A stretch of 64,000 nucleotides of DNA from Myotis daubentonii (Eukaryota; Chordata; Mammalia; Chiroptera; Vespertilionidae). This document shows, one piece after another, positions 43,501-55,400 of the stretch. Below the pieces are notes generated by a model. It was not told the DNA's origin. It saw only the letters and a list, made by a program, of their open reading frames with translations, and ran no database searches. The stretch's first letter is position 1. Every line of letters starts with the position of its first letter. Position numbers and translations under genes: made by a program. The stretch lies in contig NC_081840.1 in the NCBI RefSeq assembly GCF_963259705.1, positions 151,960,282-152,024,281 of the forward strand. Reading direction: 5' to 3'.

Positions 43501-44950
43501 GCCACGGTGCACTGCACAGACCTGGAGCGCCCGGGGCTGCGTGGTGGCGCCTGCGGCTCCTGGGTGAGCAGCGTGTACCGCACGTGACTGCACCGAACGC
43601 GGCAGGCAAGGCTCACACCCCAGCCGCGGGGCCTCCCGCCAGCCCTGCCCTCCGTGCGTGCAGAGCTTCTCTATCCCACAGCGCCTCCCTGCCGTCTCGT
43701 CCCTCCGCCTGGGATGGCCTCCCCCAGACGTCCCTCAGAGCACCACCCTCATTGCTCCCCCATCACCAGAGGCCCTGCCTCCCATCCTAGATAGCAACCC
43801 TGTCCCCCTTTACATCCCCCCACCCCCGCATCTCCAACATGCCCCCTGCGCGGATGTCATATGAACAGCATTCTGTAGTGCTCTGTGCCCACAGCCCGTG
43901 CTGCTCTGCTTGGGCAGCTGGGACAAAGTACCTCCAGCCAGGCTGCCTAAACAACAGAGCCGTGTTCGCTCTCTGCTCTGGAGGCCGGAGGCTGCGGTCG
44001 GGTGCTGGCAGGGCTGTCCGCCGGGGCTCCGAGGGGAAGCTGTTCCAGGCCCCGCTCCCAGTTGCCGGGGTTCTCGGCGTCCCTTGCCTTGTCACCCCAT
44101 CTCGGCCTCCGTTCTCACATGGCCTCTCCCGCTGTGTGTCTGTGTTGAAATGGTCATCTTTTCGCTCCATGATACTAATTGTACAAAATCACCACGTATA
44201 GGGGACCCATTCTTGACTGAAAGGGTCGTTATGCAGAGCATGACTTTGGGAGAAAGGCTGTTTGTAAACTTACTGCAAGTCAGGCAGGCTCAGGACATTC
44301 GAGCTTAGTTTGCCCAGTCCCCGTGTCACAACATTTAGACGATGCGCATTAGGATTCTCAGCTCCCACCGGCCACTTGTCCTGATCCTGCTGGGCACGGG
44401 CACGTGGTGGTGGGCTCACCGGGGAGGAAGGGCCTCTGGGTGACAGGCCTCTGGGTGACAGCATGGACCCTGGATGCTGCCACTTGGCATGGAGCTGCCC
44501 ATCTGCAGGCGATTTCTAGAAGCTTGGGGTGTGGCTGGACACCTGGGCGGTAGGCCAGCTGACTGGAACCCCAAAGCCACCTGCTCGATATTCCGGGCCA
44601 GGCTTACTTCACGGTGCAGGCATTTCCTTCGGGCTCCCTCGCGTCCCCTAGCTTAAATCCAAGGGCTACGTCTCCCCGCCATCGCCTCAAATGCAGATAG
44701 CACCAGGGCCGGGAGGGCAGCCGTCCTTGAATAGCATTTTTTTATTCCATGCCATTTCGTTAGAACACTGATGAGATGCTGTAGGAACTTAACTCTTGTT
44801 TGTATCAATTAACCTGTGGTAAGGTTGGTTTCCTTGTCATTTTGCTGTAGTTCCAAGAAGCTTTGGATGAAGTGAGGACTTACTGTGTGAGAATGAACCA
44901 CGCAAGCCCAGCTCGCCAGGAGCGCGGCCTCCAGGGTGCCAGCCAATAAA
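40541..44950. other. Mostly unique DNA, no supported gene
   Basis: About 4.4 kb of moderate to high GC. Stretches near 40565-40640 (TTCATCCACCAAATATTT..CTGCCATATGCCAGG) and 43890-44130 resemble old dispersed mammalian repeats that I cannot name. Frames up to 181 codons (42051-42709, both strands) overlap each other and show no domain or convincing exon boundary. Confidence 0.4.
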
Positions 44951-44966
44951 ACCCTCCAAGGTGGCC

Positions 44967-45197
44967 CTAGCTGGTTTGGCTCAGTGGGTGGAGTGTTGGC
45001 ATGCAGACTGAAGGGTCCCAGGTTTGATTCCAGTGAGGGCACATGCCCTGGTTGTGGGCTCGATCCCCAGTAGGGGGCGTGCAGGAGGCAGCCGATCAAT
45101 GATTCCTTCTCATCATTGATGTTTCTATCTCTCTCTCCAGCTCCCTTCCTCTGTAATCAATAAAAATATATTAAAAACAAAACAAAACAAAAAAACT
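44967..45197 (+). repeat. VES-type SINE
   Basis: Head CTAGCTGGTTTGGCTCAGTGG, B-box region GGTTTGATTCCAG, the CCCCAGTAGGGGGCGTGCAGG block and tail TGTAATCAATAAAAATATATT plus A/C-rich DNA. CTCCAAGGTGGCC is duplicated (from 44954 and at 45198-45210). Confidence 0.95.
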
Positions 45198-45399
45198 CTC
45201 CAAGGTGGCCGGTGCAGCTACAAGTACAGAAAGCACAAGGGCGGGGAGCGCCTGGCACACTGCGCGCACAGCGACCTCTGAGCCGTCCAGGAGCTCAGGA
45301 GGGTCAAGCCAGGGTTAATTTGATGTGGCATCTTGCTGCACTGGGGCAGGCCCAGGCCTGGAGCTATCAGCCACACCCTCCAAATAGTGTGATCTCATT

Positions 45400-45645
45400 A
45401 CAGTCATTCCAATGTCAGACACAAACATTTATTTCACCACAGGCTATACTATCCAATTTTTAAAATTTTGCTAACTAGTAGGCCAAAAAATCATATTAAT
45501 CATCGCTTTAATTTCTATTTCCCACACTACTAGTGAGATATATCTTATTTCCATGGCTACATTAGCAATTTGTACTCTTCAGTGAATGGCCTCTTCAGAT
45601 ACTTTTTCTAATTCTCTATTGGTTTCTTTTTTAAAAGATGTTTAA
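45400..45645 (-). mobile_element. Old L1 3' region in antisense
   Basis: GCTAACTAGTAGGCC, AATCATCGCTTTAATTTCTATTTCCC and CAGTGAATGGCCTCTTCAGATAC read as antisense L1 3'-end DNA. Fragment limits are uncertain. Confidence 0.65.
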
Positions 45646-45890
45646 ACTTTTTATTCAAAAAAGCAAGGATTCTTCCTTAAGCCACTGTTTTATTTACGAG
45701 GGTGAACTGGAAGATAAAAACAAATTTTTAGGTAATTTAAGCAGATAAAATCTTCACTTTTGTTCTCAATTACCTGGTTATTCCAAGGGCAATTTTGATA
45801 TGATATATCTCTGTAATTTCTTTAGTTCTTTGCTTAACTTTGTAGCTTCAGCCAAGAGAAGTTAGAGTATTTCCATTGTACTCTGAAGAA

Positions 45891-46143
45891 TCTATACATA
45901 TAAAAAGCCCAATATGCAAATTGTCCCCTCAGGAGTTCTACCAGGAGACTGGGAGTTCAATTGCTCGCTATGATGTGCACTGACCACCAGGGGGTGGCAC
46001 AGAATGAAGGAAGGCCCCAGCCAGCAGGTGGCAGCTGGGGAAGGGAGGTCCCGGCTAGCAGCCAGAAGGCCCCGATTAGCCCTGATTGCCAGCCAGGCCT
46101 AGGGACCTGACCTGTGCACGAATTTTGTGCACCTGGTCTCTAG
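45891..46143 (+). mobile_element. Non-autonomous Helitron
   Basis: The plus strand starts TCTATACATATAAAAAGCCCAATATGC and ends with the hairpin TGTGCACGAATTTTGTGCA, CCTGGTCTCTAG and T. It shares the CGCTATGATGTGCACTGACC block with the Helitron at 25940. A CTCF-like core lies at 45984-46000. Confidence 0.92.
45984..46000 (+). promoter_or_regulatory. CTCF-like motif in a Helitron
   Basis: CCACCAGGGGGTGGCAC fits most of the CTCF core (CCASYAGRGGGCR). The homologous place in the Helitron at 25940-26620 has CCAGCGGGGGCTGTG. Binding has not been shown. Confidence 0.45.
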
Positions 46144-46663
46144 TTTAGAAATAAAATACCGCCCCACTTTGCCCATAACAAAACCAAAATCTAATTAATT
46201 CCACCGTCCTATTTTCACTAGGTGTTTCTAGCAAGCCTTACTTACTGTTTGTGCTCAAAATATTCCAAGGCTTTGTATTAGGAATATTATTTTGGGCTAT
46301 TTGGGCTGAACTAGTGAGTCAAGTGGAGCAGGGAGAGAGGTTCCCAGGTCACTGCCCAGGTTGGCTGCTCCACACTGTCCTCCCTCCCCCAGGTCAGGCA
46401 CGGCCCTGGGAGCAAAATATGGAGCCAGGAGGGAGATGGCAGTGAAGGGTAAGAAGCAAAAAGTAGGGTATTCCAATAAGAGAGGAAATAAAGACAATAA
46501 AAGATGCAATCATTATTTACAGAGGCTATAATTTTTCCTCTAGAAATGAAAAAGAAATCAAATTAAAATAAATTTGGGGGGGAAAATGACTGCATGTAAA
46601 ATGGATTTTAAAATTCAATAGCCCAACTATATACTACCAACAATGACTAATTAGAAAACATGG
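46144..46663. other. DNA between Helitron and SINE, no gene seen
   Basis: AT-rich at both ends with a GC-rich middle. No exon or named repeat recognised. Confidence 0.4.
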
Positions 46664-46679
46664 AAAGAAAGAGGAAGCA

Positions 46680-46898
46680 GCCCTAACCGGTTTGACTCAG
46701 TGGATAGAGCGTCGGTCTGTGGACTCAAGGATCCCAGGTTCGACTCCAGTCAAGGGCACGTACCTTGGTTGCGGGCACATCCCCAGTGGGGAGTGTGCAG
46801 GAGGCAGCTGATCGATGTTTCTCTCTCATTGATGTTTCTAACTCTCTATCCCTCTCCCTTCCTCTCTGTAAAAATCAATAAAATATATTTTTTAAAAA
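46680..46898 (+). repeat. VES SINE
   Basis: Complete plus-strand VES with CCCTAACCGGTTTGACTCAGTGG, GGTTCGACTCCAG, CCCCAGTGGGGAGTGTGCAGG and AATCAATAAAATATATT. A perfect 16-bp duplication AAAGAAAGAGGAAGCA is at 46664-46679 and 46899-46914. Confidence 0.98.
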
Positions 46899-47051
46899 AA
46901 AGAAAGAGGAAGCATGCACAAGCATGTACTATTCTAGACATGGCAAAAAACATAAAATGTCTTGTAAAAACTCAAAGAAAAAGATGAACAGCTATGTGGC
47001 AGAAACTACAAAGCATTTTTATGAGATAAGGAAGGCCTCTGTTTCTAATAA

Positions 47052-47209
47052 TCCTACATAATAAAAAGCTAATATGCCAATTAGACCGCACAGCAGAACA
47101 ACCGTCCAGATGACCTTCTGGACCAAGCCAGGGCTGCAAGGGCTGGCCGAGACATGTGGGGCTCTGAGGGCTGAGCCCCTTGCACGAATTTCATGCATCG
47201 GGCCTCTAG
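47052..47209 (+). mobile_element. Short non-autonomous Helitron
   Basis: Only 158 bp: it starts TCCTACATAATAAAAAGCTAATATGCC and ends TTGCACGAATTTCATGCATCGGGCCTCTAG, flanked by A and T. It keeps both ends with little in between. Confidence 0.93.
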
Positions 47210-47860
47210 TGATTAATAAGATCCTTGCAGACCACATACCTGCAGGAAACAAATATAACATCAGACAGCACGGAAAAGCAGCTGCCTGGGACCCGCGATG
47301 ATAAGCGTGTTGAGTCTGGAGGCGTCCACACTGGAGACACTTGTATGGGCCAGTGGGGGTCTCTGCAGCCTTTAGGAAGGGCCAGACAGGATAAGCGTGG
47401 TGCACAGGCTCTAAGGGTGAGGGCAGGAGGATGCCACTCTTCATAGCCTGGGGAAGGAGACAACAGAACCCAGGAAACCACCCCTCAGCAGAGAGAAAGA
47501 ATCTCAGAAGGGAACCCTGGGAGAGAATCCTAATTCCTGACTGTGTGTCTCTGCGCTACATGTGTGTGGGACTGACTAAGAGTATCTACTGCAAAGAGAA
47601 GACCTGAACTAAGACCGCTTCTGCAGCCCAGCAAATGATTACCTGCTAAAACCAAGAAATGACACCTGCCAGAGAAAATGAACAGAATCCTGAGTCGTGA
47701 TGGCTTAACATTTCAAATGTCCAGGCTGTACTGAATTAACTCCCATCCAAACAGAGCCACCCCAGGGATGTGGAACCCATCCTCCAGAGAAAAGAAAACA
47801 AACTGACCAAAAGCCTGAGATGGCCTGGGTGTGGGAACTGCCAGCAAAGATCTTAAAGCG
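47210..47860. other. Unique DNA, no gene seen
   Basis: Several overlapping frames of 75-141 codons on both strands around 47019-47481 show no domain. No exon was supported. Confidence 0.35.
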
Positions 47861-48217
47861 GCTGTGTTAGCTATCCGCAGTGAAATTAAACAAAATGTGT
47901 TCACAGGAAATAGAAATGACAATAAACCCAAAGTTTCTAAAACCAAAAATATTTGATATCTGAAATAAACAATTTACCTGATAAACTTAGTAGCCAAATG
48001 AAATGACAGAAGAAAGAATTGAAAAACTTGAAGGTTAATGAATAGGCCGTGGCTGGTGTGGCTCAGTTGGTTGGAGTATAGCCCCATGTACCAAAATGTT
48101 GTGGATTCGATTCCCAGTCAGGGCAGGGCATATACCTAGGTTGCAGGTTCAATCCCTGGTCAGGGTACATGTATGGATGTATGTAAAGCAACCAATCAAT
48201 GTTCTCTCTCACATCAA

Positions 48218-48270
<53 letters not shown>

Positions 48271-48482
48271 TCCCCTCTCCCTAAAATCAATAAGCATATC
48301 CTCAGGTGAGGATTTTTAAAAAGATTAAGAAATAGAAGTGACATAATGAGAAGTACAGAGAGCATAAGGATAAGAAAAGATCAAATCCTGAGGGACCTAT
48401 TGGGTAACAGCAAACATCTTTACATACGTGTAATTGAAGCCCAAGAAGGGGAAGAGAAAGAATAGGACAAAAAAGTGTTTGA
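47861..48482 (+). mobile_element. Old L1/HAL1 ORF1-region DNA, left piece
   Basis: GAAATTAAACAAAATG.., GAAAGAATTGAAAAACTTGAAGG and GAAGCCCAAGAAGGGGAAGAG read as old L1 ORF1. It is split by a SINE and by the young L1 and goes on at 49716. Confidence 0.65.
48055..48320 (+). repeat. Older bat SINE with (TC)n
   Basis: Head GGCCGTGGCTGGTGTGGCTCAGTTGGTTGGAG, B-box region GGATTCGATTCCCAGTCAGGG, a CT microsatellite at 48221-48267 and the tail CTAAAATCAATAAGCATATCCTCAGGTGAGG. The flanks carry TTAATGAATAG and TTAAGAAATAG. Confidence 0.92.
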
Positions 48483-48497
48483 AGAAATACTGGTTGA

Positions 48498-48826
48498 TAA
48501 ATGTAAGTCGTGAAACCATAAAAATCCTAGAAGAATCCATAGGCGGCAAAATCTCAGACATCTCTCATAGCAGCGTGTTTACAGATTCAGCTCCTAAGAC
48601 AAAGGAAACTAAGGAGAAAATAAACAAATGGGACTACATCAAAATAAAAAGCTTCTGCACAGCAAAAGAAACCATCAACAAAACAACAAGAAAGCCCACT
48701 GCATGGGAAAACATATTTGCCAATGTTATCACCAATAAGGGTTTAATCTCCAAAATATATAGGGAACTCATACAACTTAACAAAAGAAGACAAACAATCC
48801 AATTTAAAAATGGGCAAAGAACCTAA
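48498..48826 (+). pseudogene. L1 ORF2 C-terminal fragment
   Basis: A truncated reading with NVSRETIKILEESIGGKISD, KWDYIKIKSFCTAKETINKT and GLISKIYRELIQLNKRRQ, the C-terminal part of L1 ORF2p after the RT domain. It ends at a stop at 48824-48826, and the rest of the ORF2 C-terminus follows in other frames. No RT or EN is encoded. Confidence 0.85.
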
Positions 48827-49700
48827 ATAGGCACTTCTCCAAAGAGGACATACAGAAGGTCAAGAGACGTATGAAAACATGCTCAAAGTCACTAATCATC
48901 CCAGAGCTGCAAATCAAAACGACAATGAGGTACCATCTCACACCTGTCAGACTGGCTACCATCAACAAATCAACAAATGACAAGTGCTGGCAAGGATGTG
49001 GAGAAAAGGGAACCCTCTTACACTGCTAGTGGGAATGCAGACTGGGGCAACCACTGTAGAGAACAGTATGGAGTTTCCTCAAAAAATTAAATATCAAACT
49101 GCCATTTGACCCAGTGATTCCACTTCTAGGAATATGTCCTAAGAAACCCGAAGCACCAGTCAGAAAGAATGTATGTACCCCTATGTTTACACAGTACCAT
49201 ATAGAATAGCTAAAACCTGGAAACAGCCCAAGCGCCCATAAGTAGATGAGTGGATAAAAAAGCTGTAGTATATTTATACCATGGAATGCCATGCAGCGGT
49301 AAAAAAGAAGGATCTCTTACCCTTTGAGACAGCATGGAGGGACCTGGAGAGTATCATGCCAAGTGAAATACGTTAGTCAGAGAAAGACAAGTATCTCGTG
49401 ATCGCACTCATATGTGGAATCTAAGTAACAAAATAAACTGATGAACAGAGTGGATCCAGAGTCACGGAAGCATGGAACAGAGTGAGGAATCTCAGAGGGA
49501 AGGTGGGGGAGGGTGGGTGGGTGGGAAGTAATCAACCAAAGACCTTGTATGCATATATGCATCACCCATGGACACAGACAACAGGGTGCTGAATGCCTGG
49601 GGCAGTGGGGGGGGGTGAGCTGGAGGGGGCCAATGGGGTGGGGGGGCGGAAAGGGGACATATGTAATACTTTCAAAATAAAGAATTATTTTTTTAAAAAA
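48498..49700 (+). mobile_element. Young 5'-truncated L1
   Basis: A 1.2-kb L1 3' end carrying the last part of ORF2, a G-rich 3' UTR and the end ACATATGTAATACTTTCAAAATAAAGAATTATT plus A-tail. The perfect 15-bp duplication AGAAATACTGGTTGA is at 48483-48497 and 49701-49715, marking target-primed insertion. Confidence 0.96.
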
Positions 49701-49931
49701 AGAAATACTGGTTGAAATTCTCCATCTTATGAAAGATATGACTTGACAGACTCAAGATGCTCAATAAACACTGAACTGGATGGGCACAAAGAAGGCACGC
49801 ATCACAGCCAAACCCCCAAAAGCCAAACAGAAGACGATGCTTGAGAGTAACAAGAGAAACGCATTGAAAGCTGATATTAAAAAAATTATCTAATGAATAA
49901 TCAAAGCTTACACCTTAAGAAATAAAAAAAG

Positions 49932-50140
49932 AGCCCTGACTGGTTTGGCTCAGTGGATAGAGCATCAGCCTGGGGACTCAAGGGTCCCGGGTTCGATTCC
50001 GGTCAGGGGCATGTACCTTGGTTGCAGACACAGCTCCAGTAGGCAGCTGATCAATGTTTCTCTCTCATCGATGTTTCTAACTCTCTATCCCTCTCCCTTC
50101 CTCTCTGTAAAAAATCAATAAAGTATATTTTTTAAAAAAG
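49932..50140 (+). repeat. VES SINE
   Basis: AGCCCTGACTGGTTTGGCTCAGTGG, GGTTCGATTCCGGTCAGGG, a shortened middle and AAAATCAATAAAGTATATTTTTT. GAAATAAAAAAG is duplicated at both flanks (49919 and 50141). Confidence 0.95.
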
Positions 50141-50959
50141 GAAATAAAAAAGGAATAGCAAAAACAACCCAAAAGCTGTAGAAGAAAGAAAATGAAAAGA
50201 TAACAGCAGAAGTCAATGAACTGAAAATAGAAAGTGGATGTGGAATATCAATAAAATCAAAAGCTGCTCTTTGAAATGATCAATAAAATTCATAAACCTC
50301 CAGCATAAGGACAAAGATAACAGAGAGAAAGCACATATTATGTCCTAACAACTTACTTGCTGGGTGAAGAAAGTGTGCATAAATTACATAATAACCATAA
50401 TTACTTATCATTGGGATTCGGGTGCCCACTGGCCACCACACAGCTTCTTGAACCGTGGAATCAGATTGAGCACCACCACCCTCATTTTCTGTTCCACATT
50501 GATTTCCACATGCTTTTGCTCAGAACCTCCATGTTTAAACCAGCGTAATAGAGATGCGTCACTGATAGGAATACAGTGTAACCTGATGTGGAAACCATGA
50601 GCTACTTCAAGTTAGAAGTGTGTGCAGTGGCTGACAGATGTCAGATCTCAATGTATGCCCTTCTAAAGTTGAAGAGTCTTGCTGCACCCCGTGACTTTAC
50701 TGCAGCACACCAGGGAGTCTTGAAAACCCAGAGTTAATCAATAAACAAATAGAACCAACTGTTAAAAATTTTTCTCACAAAGTGAACATCGCGAAGTTCT
50801 ATCAACAGATTCTACTAAACATGCAAGGAACAATTCATTCTAACCTTATATAAACTTATTTCAGGAAATAGGAAAAAAAGGAATAGTCCCAACTTATTCT
50901 ATGAAGCTAATTTAATTTTAATACAAAAAACAACAAACAACAGTGTTTAGGTTTAATAT

Positions 50960-51340
50960 TGATCCATACAAACTACTCCAGAACTTAATGGCTTCAAAAC
51001 CAAACATTTACTCTCTTCTATTCCTCTGTAGTCGACAAGACTCACATGGCTCTTCTCTATGTAAGGTTATGGGGCTTAGCTAGGCTGGCATGCCCCGGGT
51101 GCCTTCGCCGCAGATGTGGTGCCTGCCTGGAGACAGCCAGAAAGTTGCCCTCAGTGAGGATACACAGGTGACTGGGCCTGTCTCTCAAATGGTCTCAGAA
51201 CTTCTGCCGGACCACGTGGCCTCTCCGTGCGGTTGCTCCAGCATGTTAGCAAAACTTATATGGCACCCAAGGGCTCTCCAAAGGGAGAATGGTGAACCTA
51301 CCAGGCCTTTCCTAGATGTGTGGCCAGAGCCAGCACAGCG
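50960..51340. other. Non-L1 insert or old repeat, unassigned
   Basis: CATACAAACTACTCCAGAACTTAATGGCTTC..AAACATTTACT resembles the end of a widespread old mammalian interspersed repeat that I cannot name. The rest (51090-51340) is GC-rich without recognised coding. Confidence 0.35.
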
Positions 51341-52560
51341 TTAATTCTGCAGCGTTCCATTGTTTGAACTGAGTGGCAGGACCCATCCAGAGTTGGAGGG
51401 GAAGGGCCCACACAAGGAAGGGAATTCTAGGAGGCATGGTTCGGCCTTGAGGACCAGCAACCTCATCACTCACGAACACAGAGGCAAAATCCTGACCATA
51501 ATTGTAGCAACAGAACCCAGCATTATAAAAGAAAGGTGCTCTATCATGAATAAGTTAGTTTTATTCTAGGATTGCAAGTTGGTCTGACATAGAAAATCAA
51601 TTAATGTAATTTACCACCATTAAAGTTAAATGAGAGAAATGTCATATGATTACTTCAGTAAATGCAAAAAAAAAAAAAAAGTTTTCAAAAACTCAACACC
51701 CACTTATAAGAAAAACTCTTAGCAAACTTGGAATACGCAAGAGCTTTTTTTACATGATAAAGAATGTAATTAGAGCCTGTCCCATGTGCTCTTACGAACT
51801 GAACCTGTACAAGTTATCAATTTATTGCAGTCCAGCTTGAAGTGAGGAAGCCAGGCAAAGGTCTTGAAACTTAGGCCTTATCAAAAGGCTACAAATCTCC
51901 TTAAAGATAAGAGAGGTTATAGAAAGTGCAGTTTCTCCAAATAAGCTATTAGTGTACATAGCATCGAAGTTATTACATTCCACAGAAGATAATTAAGTAT
52001 CTGAAAATAAGTATTTGGAAGCTACATGACACAAAAAGGAACTTCTGGAGAATAAATTATCCAAGTCACTAGCATAAGATCTTGAACAGGTATAAATGTT
52101 AACTCAAAAGGGCCTTGGCACCAGATTTACTATATCTTACAGATTCATTGTAATCAATGTCAAATTCCAATGATGCTTTTTGCAAAAATAGAAAAACCCA
52201 TCCTAAAATTTGTAGGGCATGTCAAGGAATCCCAAATAGCCAAAACAGTCTTGGAAAAGCAGAACAAAGTTGACAGTCTCACATTTCCTAATTTCAAAAC
52301 TTACTGCAAAGCTCTAGTGATCAAAACAATGTAACACTAGCAAAAAGGGAGATGAAACAGTGGAATAGGTGCTGGGACAACAGGTTATCTACAAACAAAA
52401 GAATGAAGTAGGACCCTAACCTATACAAAAACTAACTTAAAATGGGCCAAAAACCTAAACTATAAAACTCAGAATAAACATAGGGGGAAAGGTCCATGAT
52501 ATTGGATATGGCAATGATTTCTTGGATATGGCAAACTTTATGTTATGTGTATTTCACCAC

Positions 52561-54009
52561 AATTTTTTTTTTAAATAAAAATTTACATTTTTGGCATCTT
52601 CAAATGTTTCACAGATATTTGCAAAGTTTATCTGTGTTTCTTCTCCTACTGAGCCAATAGTCCTAATCTTCTCAAGGTTGCTGCTAACCAATGCTATAAG
52701 AGCCTCCTAACCTCTGGCATACCCCTGCTTTTCTTGAGCCAGGCTGAATCTAAGAATATCGGACTTGTTGAAAATGTGACTTGTTGAATGAAAAGACACG
52801 GAGTTTCCAATTTTGTTTCCATAGTATCTCTGAAAAACTCAGCTCACTTCATAATGAATGAGGTAATGTTGAAAGCATACTCTTTAAAAATCAGAAACAA
52901 GACAGATGACTGCTAGCTCTGCTTCTATCCAACATTGTTGAGGCCCTCGCCCTAACAAAAAAGCAATGCAAAGAAAACCATTATAAGAGAATGACAAATT
53001 GTCATTATTCACAGCTGTTATGGTGGTCTTCAATGGCCCCCCAAATAAGAGACGCTATTAAAATTTAGGAGAAAATTTTGCAACATTGCTAGATATAAAA
53101 TTAACATGCAAAACTCAGTTCCTGCATACCAACAATATGTAGAAAATGTAATGTATTTAACATAGCAATTAAGGAAAAGCTATCTAGCACCTAGCACTGA
53201 TGTTGATCTTCAACCTCTGTGTCTGGGGTTGTTTTGGCTTGGATGCAGAAAGGTCAAATGTCTACCTTAATGTCATTTCTTGTATCCCTAAATCTGTGCA
53301 TAAGCATATGACTGTCAGTTACCATTAGTAACACAAACAAAGTAAGTCATTAGATTTTATTGCTAATATCTAAATATTTGCTTTATGAATATAGTATACA
53401 TTTTATATGTAACTTGGAGGGAAACTCTTAGGTTCTTTTTATGTTGAAGTGTTGATTGTAGTATAACTGCATATTATTTCAAAATTAAAATTTTGCAATG
53501 ATTAATGAAGATTGTGAAAGAAGTTAATTTTAGCAGATAAACAGTGCTTAAGAGCTTCCATATAGCTGAATAAATAAGGGAAAAGACTTCAAGTTAATGT
53601 GAATGTTAAGAGACTCCATTAGCTAGGTAAATATAGGAAGAACATTGTCATTTTTGAACCAAGAAACATTCCTAAAACTTTATGTAATTATACAGGCACA
53701 ATACTAAGAATTAGATTATGTAATTATTTTAGTCATCACAGAATTGTTTGGCATACTAAGCACTCATTACACTAAACAAAATCATCTTTAAAACCTGCAT
53801 TTAATTTTCAGTTAATTTCATTTAAATCATGAGGTCTTACAGAAAAGCTATTGTTTGGGAATCCTTCATATCTCACAAAGACATATTAAAAGTTTATTGT
53901 TCTGTTGGCCACTTCAAAACTTCTCTGGGAAGAAAGGGTCTAGTCAGAAAATACATTAAAAAAAATATGAAGGTGAAAGTTTCAGAGAAGAAAATGACAT
54001 ACCTCAGAA
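52561..54009. other. AT-rich DNA with an L1 scrap, no gene seen
   Basis: ATTGCTAGATATAAAATTAACATGCAAAACTCAG (53082-53115) is an old L1 ORF2 scrap. The rest is unique AT-rich DNA without a supported exon. Confidence 0.4.
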
Positions 54010-54019
54010 GTCTCTGGCT

Positions 54020-54272
54020 CGCCCCGGCCAGCGTGGCTTAGTCGGTAGGAACATCGTGCTGTGCCCTGAAACGCTGTGGATCTGATTCCTGGTCAGGCAC
54101 ATGCCTAGGCTGTGCTTCCATCACTGGCACCGGCTGCCAGCATGTGGGGGTGTCTCTCTCTCTCACATCATTGTTTCTCTCTCTTTCTCTCTCTCTACCT
54201 CCCTTCCTCCCTCTCCTTCCCCTCTCTCTAAAAAATCAGTGAAAATGTCCTCAGGTGAGGATTTTAAAAAAC
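54020..54272 (+). repeat. Older bat SINE
   Basis: Head CGCCCCGGCCAGCGTGGCTTAGTCGG, GATCTGATTCCTGGTCAGG, a CT-rich middle and tail CTCTAAAAAATCAGTGAAAATGTCCTCAGGTGAGG. A 10-bp duplication GTCTCTGGCT is at 54010-54019 and 54273-54282. Confidence 0.93.
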
Positions 54273-54465
54273 GTCTCTGGCTTTTCCCTTCACCTCATTG
54301 CAAATGTGAAATTTACCAGCTGCAGGCGCACTAACAGCTATCAGCTCTGAGAACCTATGGTTCTCCATTAGAATATCAAACTTAAAATTTTGATACTAAA
54401 AATTTTAGTGTAAAAATTAAAATTTTCTGATGCATTTTTATATTTATGTGTGTGTTTGGGGCATA

Positions 54466-54817
54466 TCTATACTAATAAAAGGGTAATATGCTAATTAGAC
54501 CGGGTCAACTGGACATCTTCCAGTCGTCCGGTCCTCCTTCCGGACAAAGCCACAGTGGCGGGGGCTGAGGCAGAGGCAGTTAGGGGCGATCAGGCCAGCA
54601 AGGGAGGGCAGTTAGGGGCAATCAGGCAGGCAGGCAGGGGGGTTAGGGGCAATCAGGCAGGCAGGCAGGTGAGAGGTTAGAAGTCAGCGGTCCCAGATTG
54701 CGAGTGGGATGTCCGACTGCCAGTTTAGGGCCAATCCCACAGGGGTCACGGATTGGAGAGGATAAAGGCCGAGCTGAAGGACCTCCTGTGCATGAATTTT
54801 GTGCACCTGGCCTCTAC
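54466..54817 (+). mobile_element. Non-autonomous Helitron
   Basis: Starts TCTATACTAATAAAAGGGTAATATGC and ends with the hairpin TGTGCATGAATTTTGTGCA and CCTGGCCTCTAC (CTAG end with one change). The interior has GGTTAGGGGCAATCAGGCAGGCAGG units. It is closely related to the Helitron at 25569 and, in reverse, to that at 17670. Confidence 0.92.
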
Positions 54818-54949
54818 TATTATATATTTAGTTTTCTGAGAGTCACCATTGGACACAACATTGGCTAGATATCTGTTTTGACACTGGTTATTTGGTATTT
54901 GGCAAAAATGTATTTGGTGCATCACTAGTAACTCCAAATAAATGTCAAT

Positions 54950-55400
54950 GTTATTTGTAAGACCATTATGGAGAACATTTTGAAACTTATTTGAAAACCA
55001 TTATAGAATACCTTAAAATAGAGCAGTACATTCAAGACTAGTAATACCCAAGATCATAAAGATATTATTTTCCCCTAAATTGATATATTGGTCCAATATA
55101 ATTTTAATTAAAGTCCCAAGATGGATTTTTGTGGAATCTGATGAGTTAATTATAAAATTTCTGTTGAAGGCAAAGAGCCAAGAATAGAGAAGACACTCCT
55201 GAAGGAAGACACAGTGGAAGACTTGGCCAATATCAAGACTTATAAAGTTATAATAATTAACCCCATGCTGGGGCATTGCTCCATGGATGAACCAGTTGAA
55301 CAGAAAAGAGAGCTCAGAAACAGACCTATTTATAAATTTAATTTTCATAATTTTTGTACTTTGTAAATATGAATACTTATTGATGGGTGAGATTAAAATG
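54950..55400 (+). mobile_element. Old L1 ORF2 fragment
   Basis: CAATATAATTTTAATTAAAGTCCCAAGATGG, AATTTCTGTTGAAGGCAAAGAGCC and GACTTGGCCAATATCAAGACTTATAAAG read as sense L1 ORF2. The frames are broken. Confidence 0.65.

Larger units (their letters stand above)
49716..52560 (+). mobile_element. Old L1 pieces in sense orientation
   Basis: ORF1-type text at 49716-49900 (continuing 47861-48482), ORF2-type text at 50160-50350 (AAATCAAAAGCTGCTCTTTGAAA), 50750-50940 (TCACAAAGTGAACATCG.., ATTCATTCTAACC), 51540-51680 and 52130-52500 (TAATCAATGTCAAATTCCAATGA, GGCATGTCAAGGAATCCCAAATAGCC). About 50960-51330 is non-L1. Boundaries are rough and all frames are broken. Confidence 0.6.
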
